From the NCBI GenBank assembly GCA_015060115.1, contig SUZB01000006.1, positions 1 through 64,000 of the forward strand: a DNA stretch of 64,000 nt, given 5' to 3'. A model generated the notes under the pieces. The model saw only the letters and a program-made list of their open reading frames with translations. It made no database searches and was not told the origin of the DNA. The position numbers and the translations under genes are program-made. This document shows, one piece after another, positions 35,466 through 45,126 of this stretch (positions are counted from its first letter, which is position 1; every line of letters begins with the position of its first letter). This DNA comes from Rikenellaceae bacterium (GTDB lineage Bacteria; Bacteroidota; Bacteroidia; Bacteroidales; Rikenellaceae).

Positions 35466-35571
35466 GAGATGTGGTGCCAAATGAAAACTCCTCGGATGGG
35501 TCATACTTGAGGTATTACCCATTCGGGGAGTTAAGTTTGGTGCCGCAGATTGCCCCTTATCACACGAAATT
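35446..35571 (+). repeat. Palindromic intergenic element, copy 3
   Basis: This 126-bp imperfect palindrome has identical terminal decamers AATTTCGTGT (35446-35455 and the complement at 35562-35571). Internal pairings include AAGGGG/CCCCTT, TGGTGCCAAA/TTTGGTGCCG (with wobbles), AACTCC/GGAGTT and ATGGGT-ATAC/GTAT-ACCCAT around a TTGA apex. The orientation is plus, as in copy 2. All seven transition mismatches are G.U pairs on the plus strand. The right end encodes the last three residues and stop codon of the relA/spoT-like gene. Confidence 0.85.
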
Positions 35572-37443
35572 TAGGCGTGTTACTTCGTCTATACCGTCTA
35601 TTCGCCCAATACTCTCCATAGCCTGCTGGAGTTCACCCAACGAGTGAACCGAAAAATCAATGGTACATATCGCTATGCGGTCAATATTCTCTGTTGATAG
35701 TCCCTGCATTGTCAGGTGGAGCTTGTCGGTGATGCAGTCGATAAGGTCGCTCATAAGGTGGTAACGGTCGATACCTGTGATGCGGATACGCACAGGGTAG
35801 AGGAACTGCTCGTTCTCCTCAAAGCTTACCGACACGATAGAGTCGCCGTGCTGTGATGCCTGACGAATAGCCATCGGGCAGTCGCGCTTATGCAGTGTGA
35901 TGTTGCCATCGTGTTCGCGGAAGCCTACAACCTCATCACCGGGCAGCGGGTGGCACTTATCGCAACGGCCATACTCCAAGCGGGGAAGATTTGCGAAGTA
36001 GCCACGCAAGTAGCGCTTTGCACGATAGGTAGATACAGACTCCATCCACTCCTCAACAGGCTTAGCATCGGGAGCTGTGCCGATCTCTACGCAGTCGCCA
36101 CGGCGAAGAATAGTACGGAGTGATGATAGCTTGCCGTTGATTCGGGCATATACCGCCTTTTCGCCCACTTTTGAGTGAATCTCAAAGGCAAAGTCGAGAG
36201 CCGAAGCACCCTTAGGCAGAATCACACCACGACCCTTGGGCGTGAAGACCATAATATCGTCATTGTAGAACGAAGATGTTACGCCGTCCATAAACTCCAT
36301 ATCGTGGCTGTCATCGGCGACATCCTGCAAAATAGCCTTAAACTTCTCCAACCACGCCTTGACATTGTCGTCGGTAAACTCGGCAGCACAGCCGAGGCGT
36401 GAGTTACGCACCATACGCTCCGACGAGATATGTATCTCCTCCCAAATGCCCTGCTCACTAAGGAGCTTTACATGGAAGCTCTGGTAGCCATTCTCCTTGG
36501 GAGCATCGATATAGTTCGACACACTACCCGGGCGCTCCTTGAACGAGTCGGTGAGAGCAGAGTAGATGCGAAGGCTCATATCCTTCTCGGAATAAGCATC
36601 GCTATTGGGGAAGATGATACGGATATAGTGCTTGCCATCGGTATGCTTAAGGTCGCTGCAGCGTGCCTGCATCTTACGCCAGATGCTATATGGCTTACGA
36701 TAGCGTATCTCGGTGCGAGCCTCGATATTAGCGTTGGCCAAAATCTCGGCAATCTTGGCTGTGAAGCGCTCTAAGCGGGGGCGGTCTGCCGTGCGCTCCT
36801 CGGCGAGCATACCCTCCACCAACGCATATTCGCGAGGACAGCGATAGCGGAACGAGAGGTTCTCAAGCTCGGTCTTGATATGGTAGAGGCCGAGGCGGTT
36901 AGCAAGGGGTGCATAGAAGTAGTCGGTCTCACCGGCAATCTTCATCTGCTTGTCGGCACGCATACTACTCAGCGTACGCATATTGTGCAAGCGGTCGGCA
37001 AGTTTGATAAGAAGCGCTCGGATATCGTAGTGCACCGACTCAAGAATTTGGCGATAGTTATCCACCTGCTTCGAGTGCTCGTAGCTATCCTTCTTGCGCT
37101 TGGTAACGGTATCGACCAAGAATGCTACATCGTCGCCAAAGCGTGAGCGAATATCCTCTACGGTGTAGTCGGTATCTTCCACCACATCGTGAAGGAATGC
37201 CGATATGATGGGGTTATCGTCAAGCTCCAGCTCCTCGGCAACGATGGTAGCTACGGCTATGGGGTGCATAATGAAGGGCTCGCCACTCTTGCGCTTCTGC
37301 TCACGGTGAGCCTCGGCAGCAAGCTCATAGGCTGATCTCATACGCTTAATTTCATCGGCTGAGGCACGCTGTGCTAAATGGCGAAACAGGTCGTCGATGC
37401 TCTTCTCGATGCGGAGTGTGTAGGTATCGCTCATAACTCTCAT
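35560..37443 (-). CDS. RelA/SpoT homologue with degenerate synthetase domain
   Basis: The 627-residue protein has an intact HD hydrolase domain (His60, HDVVEDT at 85-91, LADRLHNMRT with Asp150). The synthetase domain departs from consensus: Gly270 stands where the Mg-binding Asp of DLxAIR is expected, GRFKDYI reads GSVSNYI (306-312), and EIQIRT reads EIHISS. A TGS domain (about 390-450), a zinc-finger-like segment with CHPLPGD, and a C-terminal ACT domain follow. It is therefore predicted to be mainly a (p)ppGpp hydrolase (SpoT-like), with synthesis doubtful. It is shorter than usual bifunctional Rel (about 730). The final NFV-stop comes from the adjoining palindromic element. Confidence 0.88.
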   Translation of the reverse strand: MRVMSDTYTLRIEKSIDDLFRHLAQRASADEIKRMRSAYELAAEAHREQKRKSGEPFIMHPIAVATIVAEELELDDNPIISAFLHDVVEDTDYTVEDIRSRFGDDVAFLVDTVTKRKKDSYEHSKQVDNYRQILESVHYDIRALLIKLADRLHNMRTLSSMRADKQMKIAGETDYFYAPLANRLGLYHIKTELENLSFRYRCPREYALVEGMLAEERTADRPRLERFTAKIAEILANANIEARTEIRYRKPYSIWRKMQARCSDLKHTDGKHYIRIIFPNSDAYSEKDMSLRIYSALTDSFKERPGSVSNYIDAPKENGYQSFHVKLLSEQGIWEEIHISSERMVRNSRLGCAAEFTDDNVKAWLEKFKAILQDVADDSHDMEFMDGVTSSFYNDDIMVFTPKGRGVILPKGASALDFAFEIHSKVGEKAVYARINGKLSSLRTILRRGDCVEIGTAPDAKPVEEWMESVSTYRAKRYLRGYFANLPRLEYGRCDKCHPLPGDEVVGFREHDGNITLHKRDCPMAIRQASQHGDSIVSVSFEENEQFLYPVRIRITGIDRYHLMSDLIDCITDKLHLTMQGLSTENIDRIAICTIDFSVHSLGELQQAMESIGRIDGIDEVTRLNFV

Positions 37444-37610
37444 TTTTGTTCTTTTTCCGAAATATCGGCAAAAGATTATATTTGCAAATGTACAAAAAAT
37501 ATCGTGTCGTTATCCCACGAAACGGCGAAAATATCTATCAAAACGAGCATTTAGTACCACTCAAAGAATAAAAATGTAGCGCCGATGTCTTTTTTTCACA
37601 AAAAATATCT

Positions 37611-37618
37611 TAATTTTG
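37611..37618 (+). promoter_or_regulatory. -7 box of lipoprotein gene
   Basis: TAATTTTG matches TAnnTTTG, 31 bases before the chosen ATG at 37650. The upstream half of the 206-bp gap is otherwise featureless. Confidence 0.5.
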
Positions 37619-37649
37619 CACCTATATGGTTAATAGAATAGTTTACAAT

Positions 37650-38537
37650 ATGAAAGATTTTTTACGCATTTTAGTAATTGCGGCAATGGCAATGGCTGTT
37701 GCTTGCCAGACTGACACTCCCGTTCCAACACCTGAGCCAGAGCCTGGCCCCGGACCGGAGCCTACGCCAGAGTTTACGCTCAATGTTGAGGTTACGGACA
37801 TCACGGCATACGATGCCAAGCTAAGGATTACACCTTCGAACGATGAAGATGAGTATGCTTGTGTGCTCATCTCTGCCGACCAACAGCCGGCAGATGTTGA
37901 CGACTATGAGCAGATGCAGATTATCATTGCTCAGTTTATGCCTGCAGTATTTACCGGTCCTAGCACGCATGCACTTACCCCTCTTATGCCCGAGACGGAG
38001 TATGTTGTGTTGGCCTTTGGTATCGACACCGCCACCAACCTCCCCACTACCGACCTCTATGAGGTGCGCTTCACATCAGGCAAAGCAACTGAGGGCAAGG
38101 TCGAAATTACATCAATCGAGCTTATCAAGTTGTTCGATGCCGAGGCCATTATTGCAATCGACAGAAGCTATAGACAAAAATTAGGCGATTGCGAGTGTAT
38201 CGGTATTGTCGAGGCTAAGACCAATACACCCTGCACAAATCTCTACTTCTGGTGGTACGAGACTTGGATGAAGGTGGAGTATACCAACGCGGCCTTCTTG
38301 GAGGATTTGTTGATGTATGACCCTGCCAACAATCCCGAAATTATGGATATGTATTATAGCTTAGGTGATGATGACACCTTCTTCTTTGCAGGTATTGCCG
38401 AGGACGACAAGGGTAATCTCAGCGAGATATTCTACGGCGAAGACTTCCTACTTTCAACCGATATGGTAAGCCCAGCGGAGGAGTTCTTCGATATGATTAA
38501 GGGGGCATCGCCCAGCACATTTATCATTGCACGATAG
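37650..38537 (+). CDS. Lipoprotein with Pro/Glu/Gly linker
   Basis: The 295-residue protein has a lipoprotein signal with acylated Cys19 (AMAVAC). An extended repetitive linker follows (alternating Pro, Glu and Gly, about 24-42), then a beta-rich domain beginning FTLNVEVTDITAYDAKLRITPSN that resembles a fibronectin-type module. The remainder is unrecognised, with four cysteines or so and acidic C-terminal half. It is probably an outer-membrane surface protein of unknown function. The ATG at 37650 is preferred to 37626, which gives a poorer signal peptide. The threonine aldolase gene starts 2 bases after its stop. Confidence 0.78.
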   Translation: MKDFLRILVIAAMAMAVACQTDTPVPTPEPEPGPGPEPTPEFTLNVEVTDITAYDAKLRITPSNDEDEYACVLISADQQPADVDDYEQMQIIIAQFMPAVFTGPSTHALTPLMPETEYVVLAFGIDTATNLPTTDLYEVRFTSGKATEGKVEITSIELIKLFDAEAIIAIDRSYRQKLGDCECIGIVEAKTNTPCTNLYFWWYETWMKVEYTNAAFLEDLLMYDPANNPEIMDMYYSLGDDDTFFFAGIAEDDKGNLSEIFYGEDFLLSTDMVSPAEEFFDMIKGASPSTFIIAR

Positions 38538-38539
38538 AG

Positions 38540-39568
38540 ATGATACACTTCGACTCGGACTATATGGCGGGTGCTCACCCCGAAATTTTGGAGGCACTTG
38601 TTCGCACTAACTTAGAGCATACTGCGGGCTATGGCAACGACCCCTACACTGAGGAGGCAAAGGCTCTAATCCGCAAGGCTGTGGGCGTAGAGGATGCTCA
38701 AGTATTCTTCTTGGTAGGCGGTACGCAGACCAACGCTACGGTTATCGATGGCATCTTGGCACGCCATGAAGGTGTAGTGGCTGCTGATAGCGGACATATC
38801 GCCGTTCACGAGTCAGGAGCTATCGAGGCATCGGGACACAAGGTGCTCACTCTACCCCACCACGAAGGGAAACTCCGAGCAGAGGAGGTAGAGCGTTATA
38901 TCGAAGATTTTTACGCCGACGAGACCTATCCCCATATGGTTGCACCCGGTATGGTCTATATCTCGCAGCCTACCGAATATGGTACAATCTACTCTTTGGC
39001 CGAACTTGAGGCTTTGGGTGCGGTATGCCGAAAGCACGCTATACCTTTATACATAGATGGTGCACGCTTAGGCTACGGATTAAAGGCCGAGGGCGTAGAT
39101 TTCACACTTAGAGATATTGCCCGCATTGCCGATGTTTTCTATATTGGTGGCACTAAGGTGGGTGCACTCTTTGGCGAGGCGGTGGTTGTTACCAATCCTA
39201 AGCTCCTGCGCAACCTCTTTCCGTTAGTTAAGCAACACGGCGCACTCCTTGCCAAGGGGCGCTTGCTCGGCTTGCAGTTTGGCGTATTGTTCCGCGATGG
39301 GCTCTATGAGCGCATTGGCGAAAAGGCCGTAGAGCACGCCATAACCATTCGTGAGAGCTTCCGCAAGGCGGGCTACGAAGTGGTTATTGAGTCGCCTACC
39401 AATCAGCAGTTTGTGCGTCTACCCAATGAGGTAATTGACCGTCTACGCCAAGATATGTCGTTTGACTATTGGGGTTCGCGTGGTGCGAAAGATAGCATTG
39501 TGCGCTTTGTTACAAGTTGGGCAACAACTGACGATGACATCGCACGACTTAAAGAGTTAGTTGGATAG
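38540..39568 (+). CDS. Low-specificity threonine aldolase family enzyme
   Basis: This 342-residue PLP-dependent fold-type I enzyme of the beta-eliminating lyase / threonine aldolase family has the N-terminal FDSDYMAGAHPEIL, the GGTQTNATV phosphate-site loop, Asp173 in YIDGARLG, and the PLP lysine Lys206 in YIGGTKVGALFGE. It cleaves L-threonine or allo-threonine to glycine and acetaldehyde. The gene is coupled to the upstream lipoprotein gene by a 2-base gap. That is odd functionally and may only reflect compact organisation. Confidence 0.92.
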   Translation: MIHFDSDYMAGAHPEILEALVRTNLEHTAGYGNDPYTEEAKALIRKAVGVEDAQVFFLVGGTQTNATVIDGILARHEGVVAADSGHIAVHESGAIEASGHKVLTLPHHEGKLRAEEVERYIEDFYADETYPHMVAPGMVYISQPTEYGTIYSLAELEALGAVCRKHAIPLYIDGARLGYGLKAEGVDFTLRDIARIADVFYIGGTKVGALFGEAVVVTNPKLLRNLFPLVKQHGALLAKGRLLGLQFGVLFRDGLYERIGEKAVEHAITIRESFRKAGYEVVIESPTNQQFVRLPNEVIDRLRQDMSFDYWGSRGAKDSIVRFVTSWATTDDDIARLKELVG

Positions 39569-39576
39569 TCCGCTCT

Positions 39577-39610
39577 CTAACAACTAAAAACTAATAACTA
39601 ACAACTAAAA
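39577..39610 (+). repeat. Short A/C-rich repeat tract, copy 2
   Basis: Tandem degenerate CTAACAACTAAAA units run directly into the terminator at 39607. They match the tracts at 28181 and 41532. Confidence 0.65.
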
Positions 39611-39652
39611 AAAGAGTATGTGAACCGTAAAAGTTTCACATACTCTTTTTTT
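39607..39652. terminator. Bidirectional terminator
   Basis: Eighteen-base arms (39607-39624 and 39635-39652), with A7 at the left and T7 at the right, enclose a 10-base loop. It serves the converging threonine aldolase and nitroreductase genes. Confidence 0.92.
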
Positions 39653-39657
39653 GTACC

Positions 39658-40191
39658 TTACTCCACGAACAACAATCGCTCGGGACCCTCGTAGTCGGGC
39701 AGAGGCTTGGGTGTATAGTCGGCATAGCCGATTGATATTACGCACCACACACGATAGCCCTCAGGTATCTCAGGCAATAACTCCTTAACATAATCCTCGC
39801 TACGCTTGCTTGTCGGGTCATCTTTTAGCGTTAGGTAGTCGCCAACATGCACCCAGCACGATGCTAAGCCCTCATTAACCAATGCCAACTGCAACACAGT
39901 AGCCATTATCGAGGCGTTGGTCTGCCACATAGGACTTGCCTCCTCATCGCCAAGAACGACGATAGCAGCACCTGCCTCCTCCAAAAGGCTTGAACCCCAG
40001 TCGCGTAGCGCACCGAGGGCATGAACACGCTTAAGGTCAGTTACGGCCATAAGGCGTGTTGAGCGAGTATTCTTTGACGAGGGGGCCTTCAACGCCAGCT
40101 CCATTGCCGAGCGAAGGCGCTCAACCTCAACAGGTTTACCTGTATAGCGACGAGTAGAACGGCGCTTCGATACAACTTCTTTGAAATCCAT
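39658..40191 (-). CDS. Nitroreductase-family protein
   Basis: The 177-residue protein has the nitroreductase fold signatures RRSTRRYTGKPV at the N-terminus (FMN phosphate contact), LKAPSSKNTRS, a central ATVLQLALVNEGLASCWVHVGDYL helix, and a late VISIGYADYTPKP strand. It is a flavin-dependent NAD(P)H oxidoreductase, cytosolic; the natural substrate is not known. It is divergent from the LRR lipoprotein gene with overlapping promoter boxes. Confidence 0.88.
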   Translation of the reverse strand: MDFKEVVSKRRSTRRYTGKPVEVERLRSAMELALKAPSSKNTRSTRLMAVTDLKRVHALGALRDWGSSLLEEAGAAIVVLGDEEASPMWQTNASIMATVLQLALVNEGLASCWVHVGDYLTLKDDPTSKRSEDYVKELLPEIPEGYRVWCVISIGYADYTPKPLPDYEGPERLLFVE

Positions 40192-40220
40192 AATTATCGT
40201 TATTTTAATTATTTACACAA

Positions 40221-40257
40221 TATCTTTGCAAAAATAGTGATTTTTTTCGTATATTTG
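40221..40257. promoter_or_regulatory. Divergent -7 boxes between nitroreductase and LRR genes
   Basis: The minus-strand box TATTTTTG (40229-40236) faces the nitroreductase gene. Plus-strand boxes TATCTTTG (40221-40228) and TATATTTG (40250-40257) face the LRR gene, the latter 25 bases before its ATG. The back-to-back arrangement resembles that at luxS. Confidence 0.55.
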
Positions 40258-40282
40258 CACTGCTAAAATAATAATTTGGATT

Positions 40283-41389
40283 ATGAGAAACATCTTATTG
40301 TGTCTATTCGTACTTGCACTTTTCGGTTGCGATAAAGAACCAATTACCCAACAACCCGTAGAGAAACCCGTAGAGAAGCCTATCGATTTCGGCGTTCCGC
40401 ATAACGAGATTTGGTACACCACCTCTGATATGCAAACCATTACTCCTTTTTGGGGCCCAAGTCTTGAGCACGCGATTGTAAGCAACACTTATCAAGGCAA
40501 TAAGGCTATTATGCAGTTTGCAGGAGATATCACGACTATTGGTATCGAGCTATTCGCTCATAAATATAATCTTACTTCAATGACACTCCCCAGTAGCGTT
40601 ACATCGATTGGAATTAGTGCTTTCGAGAATAGCAATAAGCTCTCTCGTATCGACCTTCCATCAAGTATTACCGAGATCGGAAAGGCGGCATTTGCATCGT
40701 GCGCCCTAACCGATATTGAAGTACCCAAAGATGTAACAATACTAAGCTATAGAGTATTCGCCCAAAACCGATACCTGCAAAGAGTTACTTTACCCAAGGG
40801 ACTAAAGAAGATATCTGAAAGTGCATTTGTTGCCTGTGATGCTCTCAAAACAATAGAGATTCCCAATAGTGTAGAGCAGATTGAAAGATGTGCCTTTTCA
40901 GACTGTCGCTCTCTCGAGAAGTTTAGCGGAGCATTCGCCACCGAAGATGGCCGAGCACTTATTATGGGCGACAAATTGGTGGCATTTGCCCCATACGGCA
41001 TTACATCATACGAGATTCCTCACAATGTAAAGATTGTTGGCGATATGGCATTCGGCTGTTGTGTAGAGTTGGAGAGCATCACAATTCCCGAAGGTGTAAC
41101 AGATATCGAGCAATTAGCCTTTATGGGCTGTACTAAATTGGAGAGTATTACTATTCCATCAAGTGTTAAGACAATGGGCAATGATTGCTGTAGAACCTAT
41201 GGTAGAAACCTTGTGGTGTATTGCAAGCCAACAACACCACCCACAGCTCTACTTGTAAGTCAGGACTATTGGGGAGCATTTGCGGCAAACGAGATAACTA
41301 TCTATGTACCAATGGAGTCGGTAGAGGCATATAAAGCAGCAGAACATTGGAGTTCATTCAAAGATAATATCGTAGGTTACGATTTCTAA
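40283..41389 (+). CDS. BspA-type leucine-rich repeat lipoprotein
   Basis: The 368-residue protein has a short lipoprotein signal with acylated Cys16 (LALFGC), a low-complexity EKPVEKP linker, then LRR_5 (BspA/TpLRR) repeats from about residue 75 to 300. Repeats are of the pattern (L/I)T(L/I)PxxVTxIGxxAFxxCxxLxxI, for example MTLPSSVTSIGISAF and ITIPEGVTDIEQLAF. The C-terminal YWGAFAANEITIYVPMESVEAYK is the usual cap. It is surface-exposed and probably binds host or microbial proteins. It is locally more AT-rich than the surrounding housekeeping genes. Confidence 0.9.
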   Translation: MRNILLCLFVLALFGCDKEPITQQPVEKPVEKPIDFGVPHNEIWYTTSDMQTITPFWGPSLEHAIVSNTYQGNKAIMQFAGDITTIGIELFAHKYNLTSMTLPSSVTSIGISAFENSNKLSRIDLPSSITEIGKAAFASCALTDIEVPKDVTILSYRVFAQNRYLQRVTLPKGLKKISESAFVACDALKTIEIPNSVEQIERCAFSDCRSLEKFSGAFATEDGRALIMGDKLVAFAPYGITSYEIPHNVKIVGDMAFGCCVELESITIPEGVTDIEQLAFMGCTKLESITIPSSVKTMGNDCCRTYGRNLVVYCKPTTPPTALLVSQDYWGAFAANEITIYVPMESVEAYKAAEHWSSFKDNIVGYDF

Positions 41390-41394
41390 AGCCA

Positions 41395-41432
41395 CAGTTT
41401 ACTTAGGCGTAAATGAGGATTTTGAGGGCGAG
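41395..41432 (+). repeat. 38-bp dispersed repeat, copy 2
   Basis: Identical to bases 2-39. It starts 5 bases after the LRR gene stop. It is followed by purine-rich AAGA-containing sequence and three GGTCTTA words (41492, 41508, 41517). Confidence 0.8.
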
Positions 41433-41531
41433 TAAGACAAGTAAGACGAGTAGGAAAAATAAGAAAAGATTGTGATACCCGACCTCGTAATGGTCTTAAG
41501 ATCTTTCGGTCTTACCGGTCTTAAAGATTAT

Positions 41532-41568
41532 CTAACAACTAAAAACTCTAACAACTAACAACTAAAAA
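41532..41568 (+). repeat. Short A/C-rich repeat tract, copy 3
   Basis: CTAACAACTAAAA units, as at 28181 and 39577, again abut a terminator hairpin. Confidence 0.65.
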
Positions 41569-41592
41569 AGCAGACCCGAAAGTCTGCTTTTT
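41565..41592. terminator. Bidirectional terminator
   Basis: AAAAAGCAGAC (41565-41575) pairs with GTCTGCTTTTT (41582-41592) around CCGAAA. A-run and T-run flanks serve the convergent LRR and small acidic protein genes. Confidence 0.9.
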
Positions 41593-41609
41593 CTATCTAA
41601 ATATCTCTG

Positions 41610-41921
41610 TTAGAAGTCATCGTCAGAGGGCTCATCCTGTGCATCAGCCAACTCGTCAGCGCCCTTCAAATCATCATCATCGTAGTAGCCATCGTTGTCG
41701 TCTTCCTGAGCATCATCTACCTTGAAATCAATCTTGAGCAGGTAGTAGGTGTCCTCAGTCTCGTAGGGTACAACATAGAAGAATGTGCCGTCGGGTTTGT
41801 CGATGCGCTGCATCACTTCGTTAAATCCCAGAGGATAGAGTGTCTTAACCTCAGCCAACTGCTCGGGCGAAAGGTTGTGGATGCTTGTAACAAGTCGTTT
41901 CTTCTTATTTTCAGTAGCCAT
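41610..41921 (-). CDS. Small acidic conserved protein
   Basis: This 103-residue cytosolic protein has an N-terminal basic stretch (ENKKKRLV), a folded middle (NLSPEQLAEVKTLYPLGFNEVMQRI, TFFYVVPYETEDTYYLLKIDF), and a strongly acidic tail in which over half the residues are Asp or Glu. I recognise it only as a conserved Bacteroidota hypothetical. The acidic tail suggests a nucleic-acid mimic or chaperone-like contact, but this is inference. The ATG at 41921 is preferred to a longer frame. It is divergent from ligA. Confidence 0.72.
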   Translation of the reverse strand: MATENKKKRLVTSIHNLSPEQLAEVKTLYPLGFNEVMQRIDKPDGTFFYVVPYETEDTYYLLKIDFKVDDAQEDDNDGYYDDDDLKGADELADAQDEPSDDDF

Positions 41922-42001
41922 ATCTTTATGTTTTTCGTTAGCAAAATTGTGGTAAAATAACCATATAGGCGTGTTGGACTCAAATCGAGGTGCAAATGTA
42001 A

Positions 42002-44194
<2,193 letters not shown>

Positions 44195-44212
44195 AAACTA
44201 ACTATTACTACA

Positions 44213-45100
44213 ATGGTACAAGATATGATTAAGGGTGTGGGCGTAGCGCTAATCACCCCATTCAACAACTACAAGATGGACTACGATTCGCTCGGTCGTA
44301 TGGTCGATTATGTTATCGCGGGTGGCGTAGACTATATTGTGGCTCTTGGCTCTACTGCTGAGACTGCCACTCTCTCGCTCAAGGAACGAGACGAGGTATT
44401 GCGCTTTATCATTAACCGCACAAATGGCCGTGTGCCTATCGTGGCGGGTATGGGTAGCAACAACACCGCCGACCTTGTCGAGCAGTTGCACTCGTTCAAC
44501 CTCGATGGCGTAGTAGCAATTCTTAGCGTAGTACCCTACTATAACAAACCCTCGCAGGAGGGCATCTATCGCCACTTTATGGCCGTAGCAGATGCCTCAC
44601 CTGTACCCGTTATCATCTACAATGTTCCTGGTCGCACGGGGCTTAATATGACCGCTGCAACAACCCTCCGCTTGGCTCACGCAACGCCGAAGATTGTCGC
44701 CATAAAGGAGGCTTGTGGCAATATCGAGCAGATGCAGGCTATTCTCGATGGTCGCCCCGAAGATTTCCTTGTTCTTTCGGGTGATGATGGCATTACGGTA
44801 GAGCTTGTTAAGCGAGGTGGCGATGGTGTTATCTCGGTTGCGGCCAACGCCTTCCCCGAGCGCTTCTGTGGCTGTGTACACAACGCTATGAAGGGCAATA
44901 TCGCGCTTGCCGAGAGCGAGATAGCGGAGCTTACCCCCGCCATCGACCTACTCTTCAAGGAGGGCAACCCCACTGGCGTCAAGGCGATGACCGCAGCGAT
45001 GGGCATCACCCGCTCGGAGGTGCGCCTACCTTTGGTAGAGGGTACAGAAAATCTTGCAGCCGACATCAAATCTGCAATCGCAAGATACGAACTTAAGTAA
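44213..45100 (+). CDS. dapA: 4-hydroxy-tetrahydrodipicolinate synthase
   Basis: The 295-residue TIM-barrel enzyme is of the DapA family. It has GSTAE (Thr48), catalytic Tyr136 in YNVPGRTG, and Schiff-base Lys165 in IVAIKEA. It condenses pyruvate with aspartate semialdehyde in lysine and diaminopimelate synthesis. It lies in the ligA transcript direction with an 18-base gap and is followed by a DUF4919 gene 26 bases on. Confidence 0.96.
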   Translation: MVQDMIKGVGVALITPFNNYKMDYDSLGRMVDYVIAGGVDYIVALGSTAETATLSLKERDEVLRFIINRTNGRVPIVAGMGSNNTADLVEQLHSFNLDGVVAILSVVPYYNKPSQEGIYRHFMAVADASPVPVIIYNVPGRTGLNMTAATTLRLAHATPKIVAIKEACGNIEQMQAILDGRPEDFLVLSGDDGITVELVKRGGDGVISVAANAFPERFCGCVHNAMKGNIALAESEIAELTPAIDLLFKEGNPTGVKAMTAAMGITRSEVRLPLVEGTENLAADIKSAIARYELK

Positions 45101-45126
45101 TTTGGCGTTGTAAATAAAAAACGATT

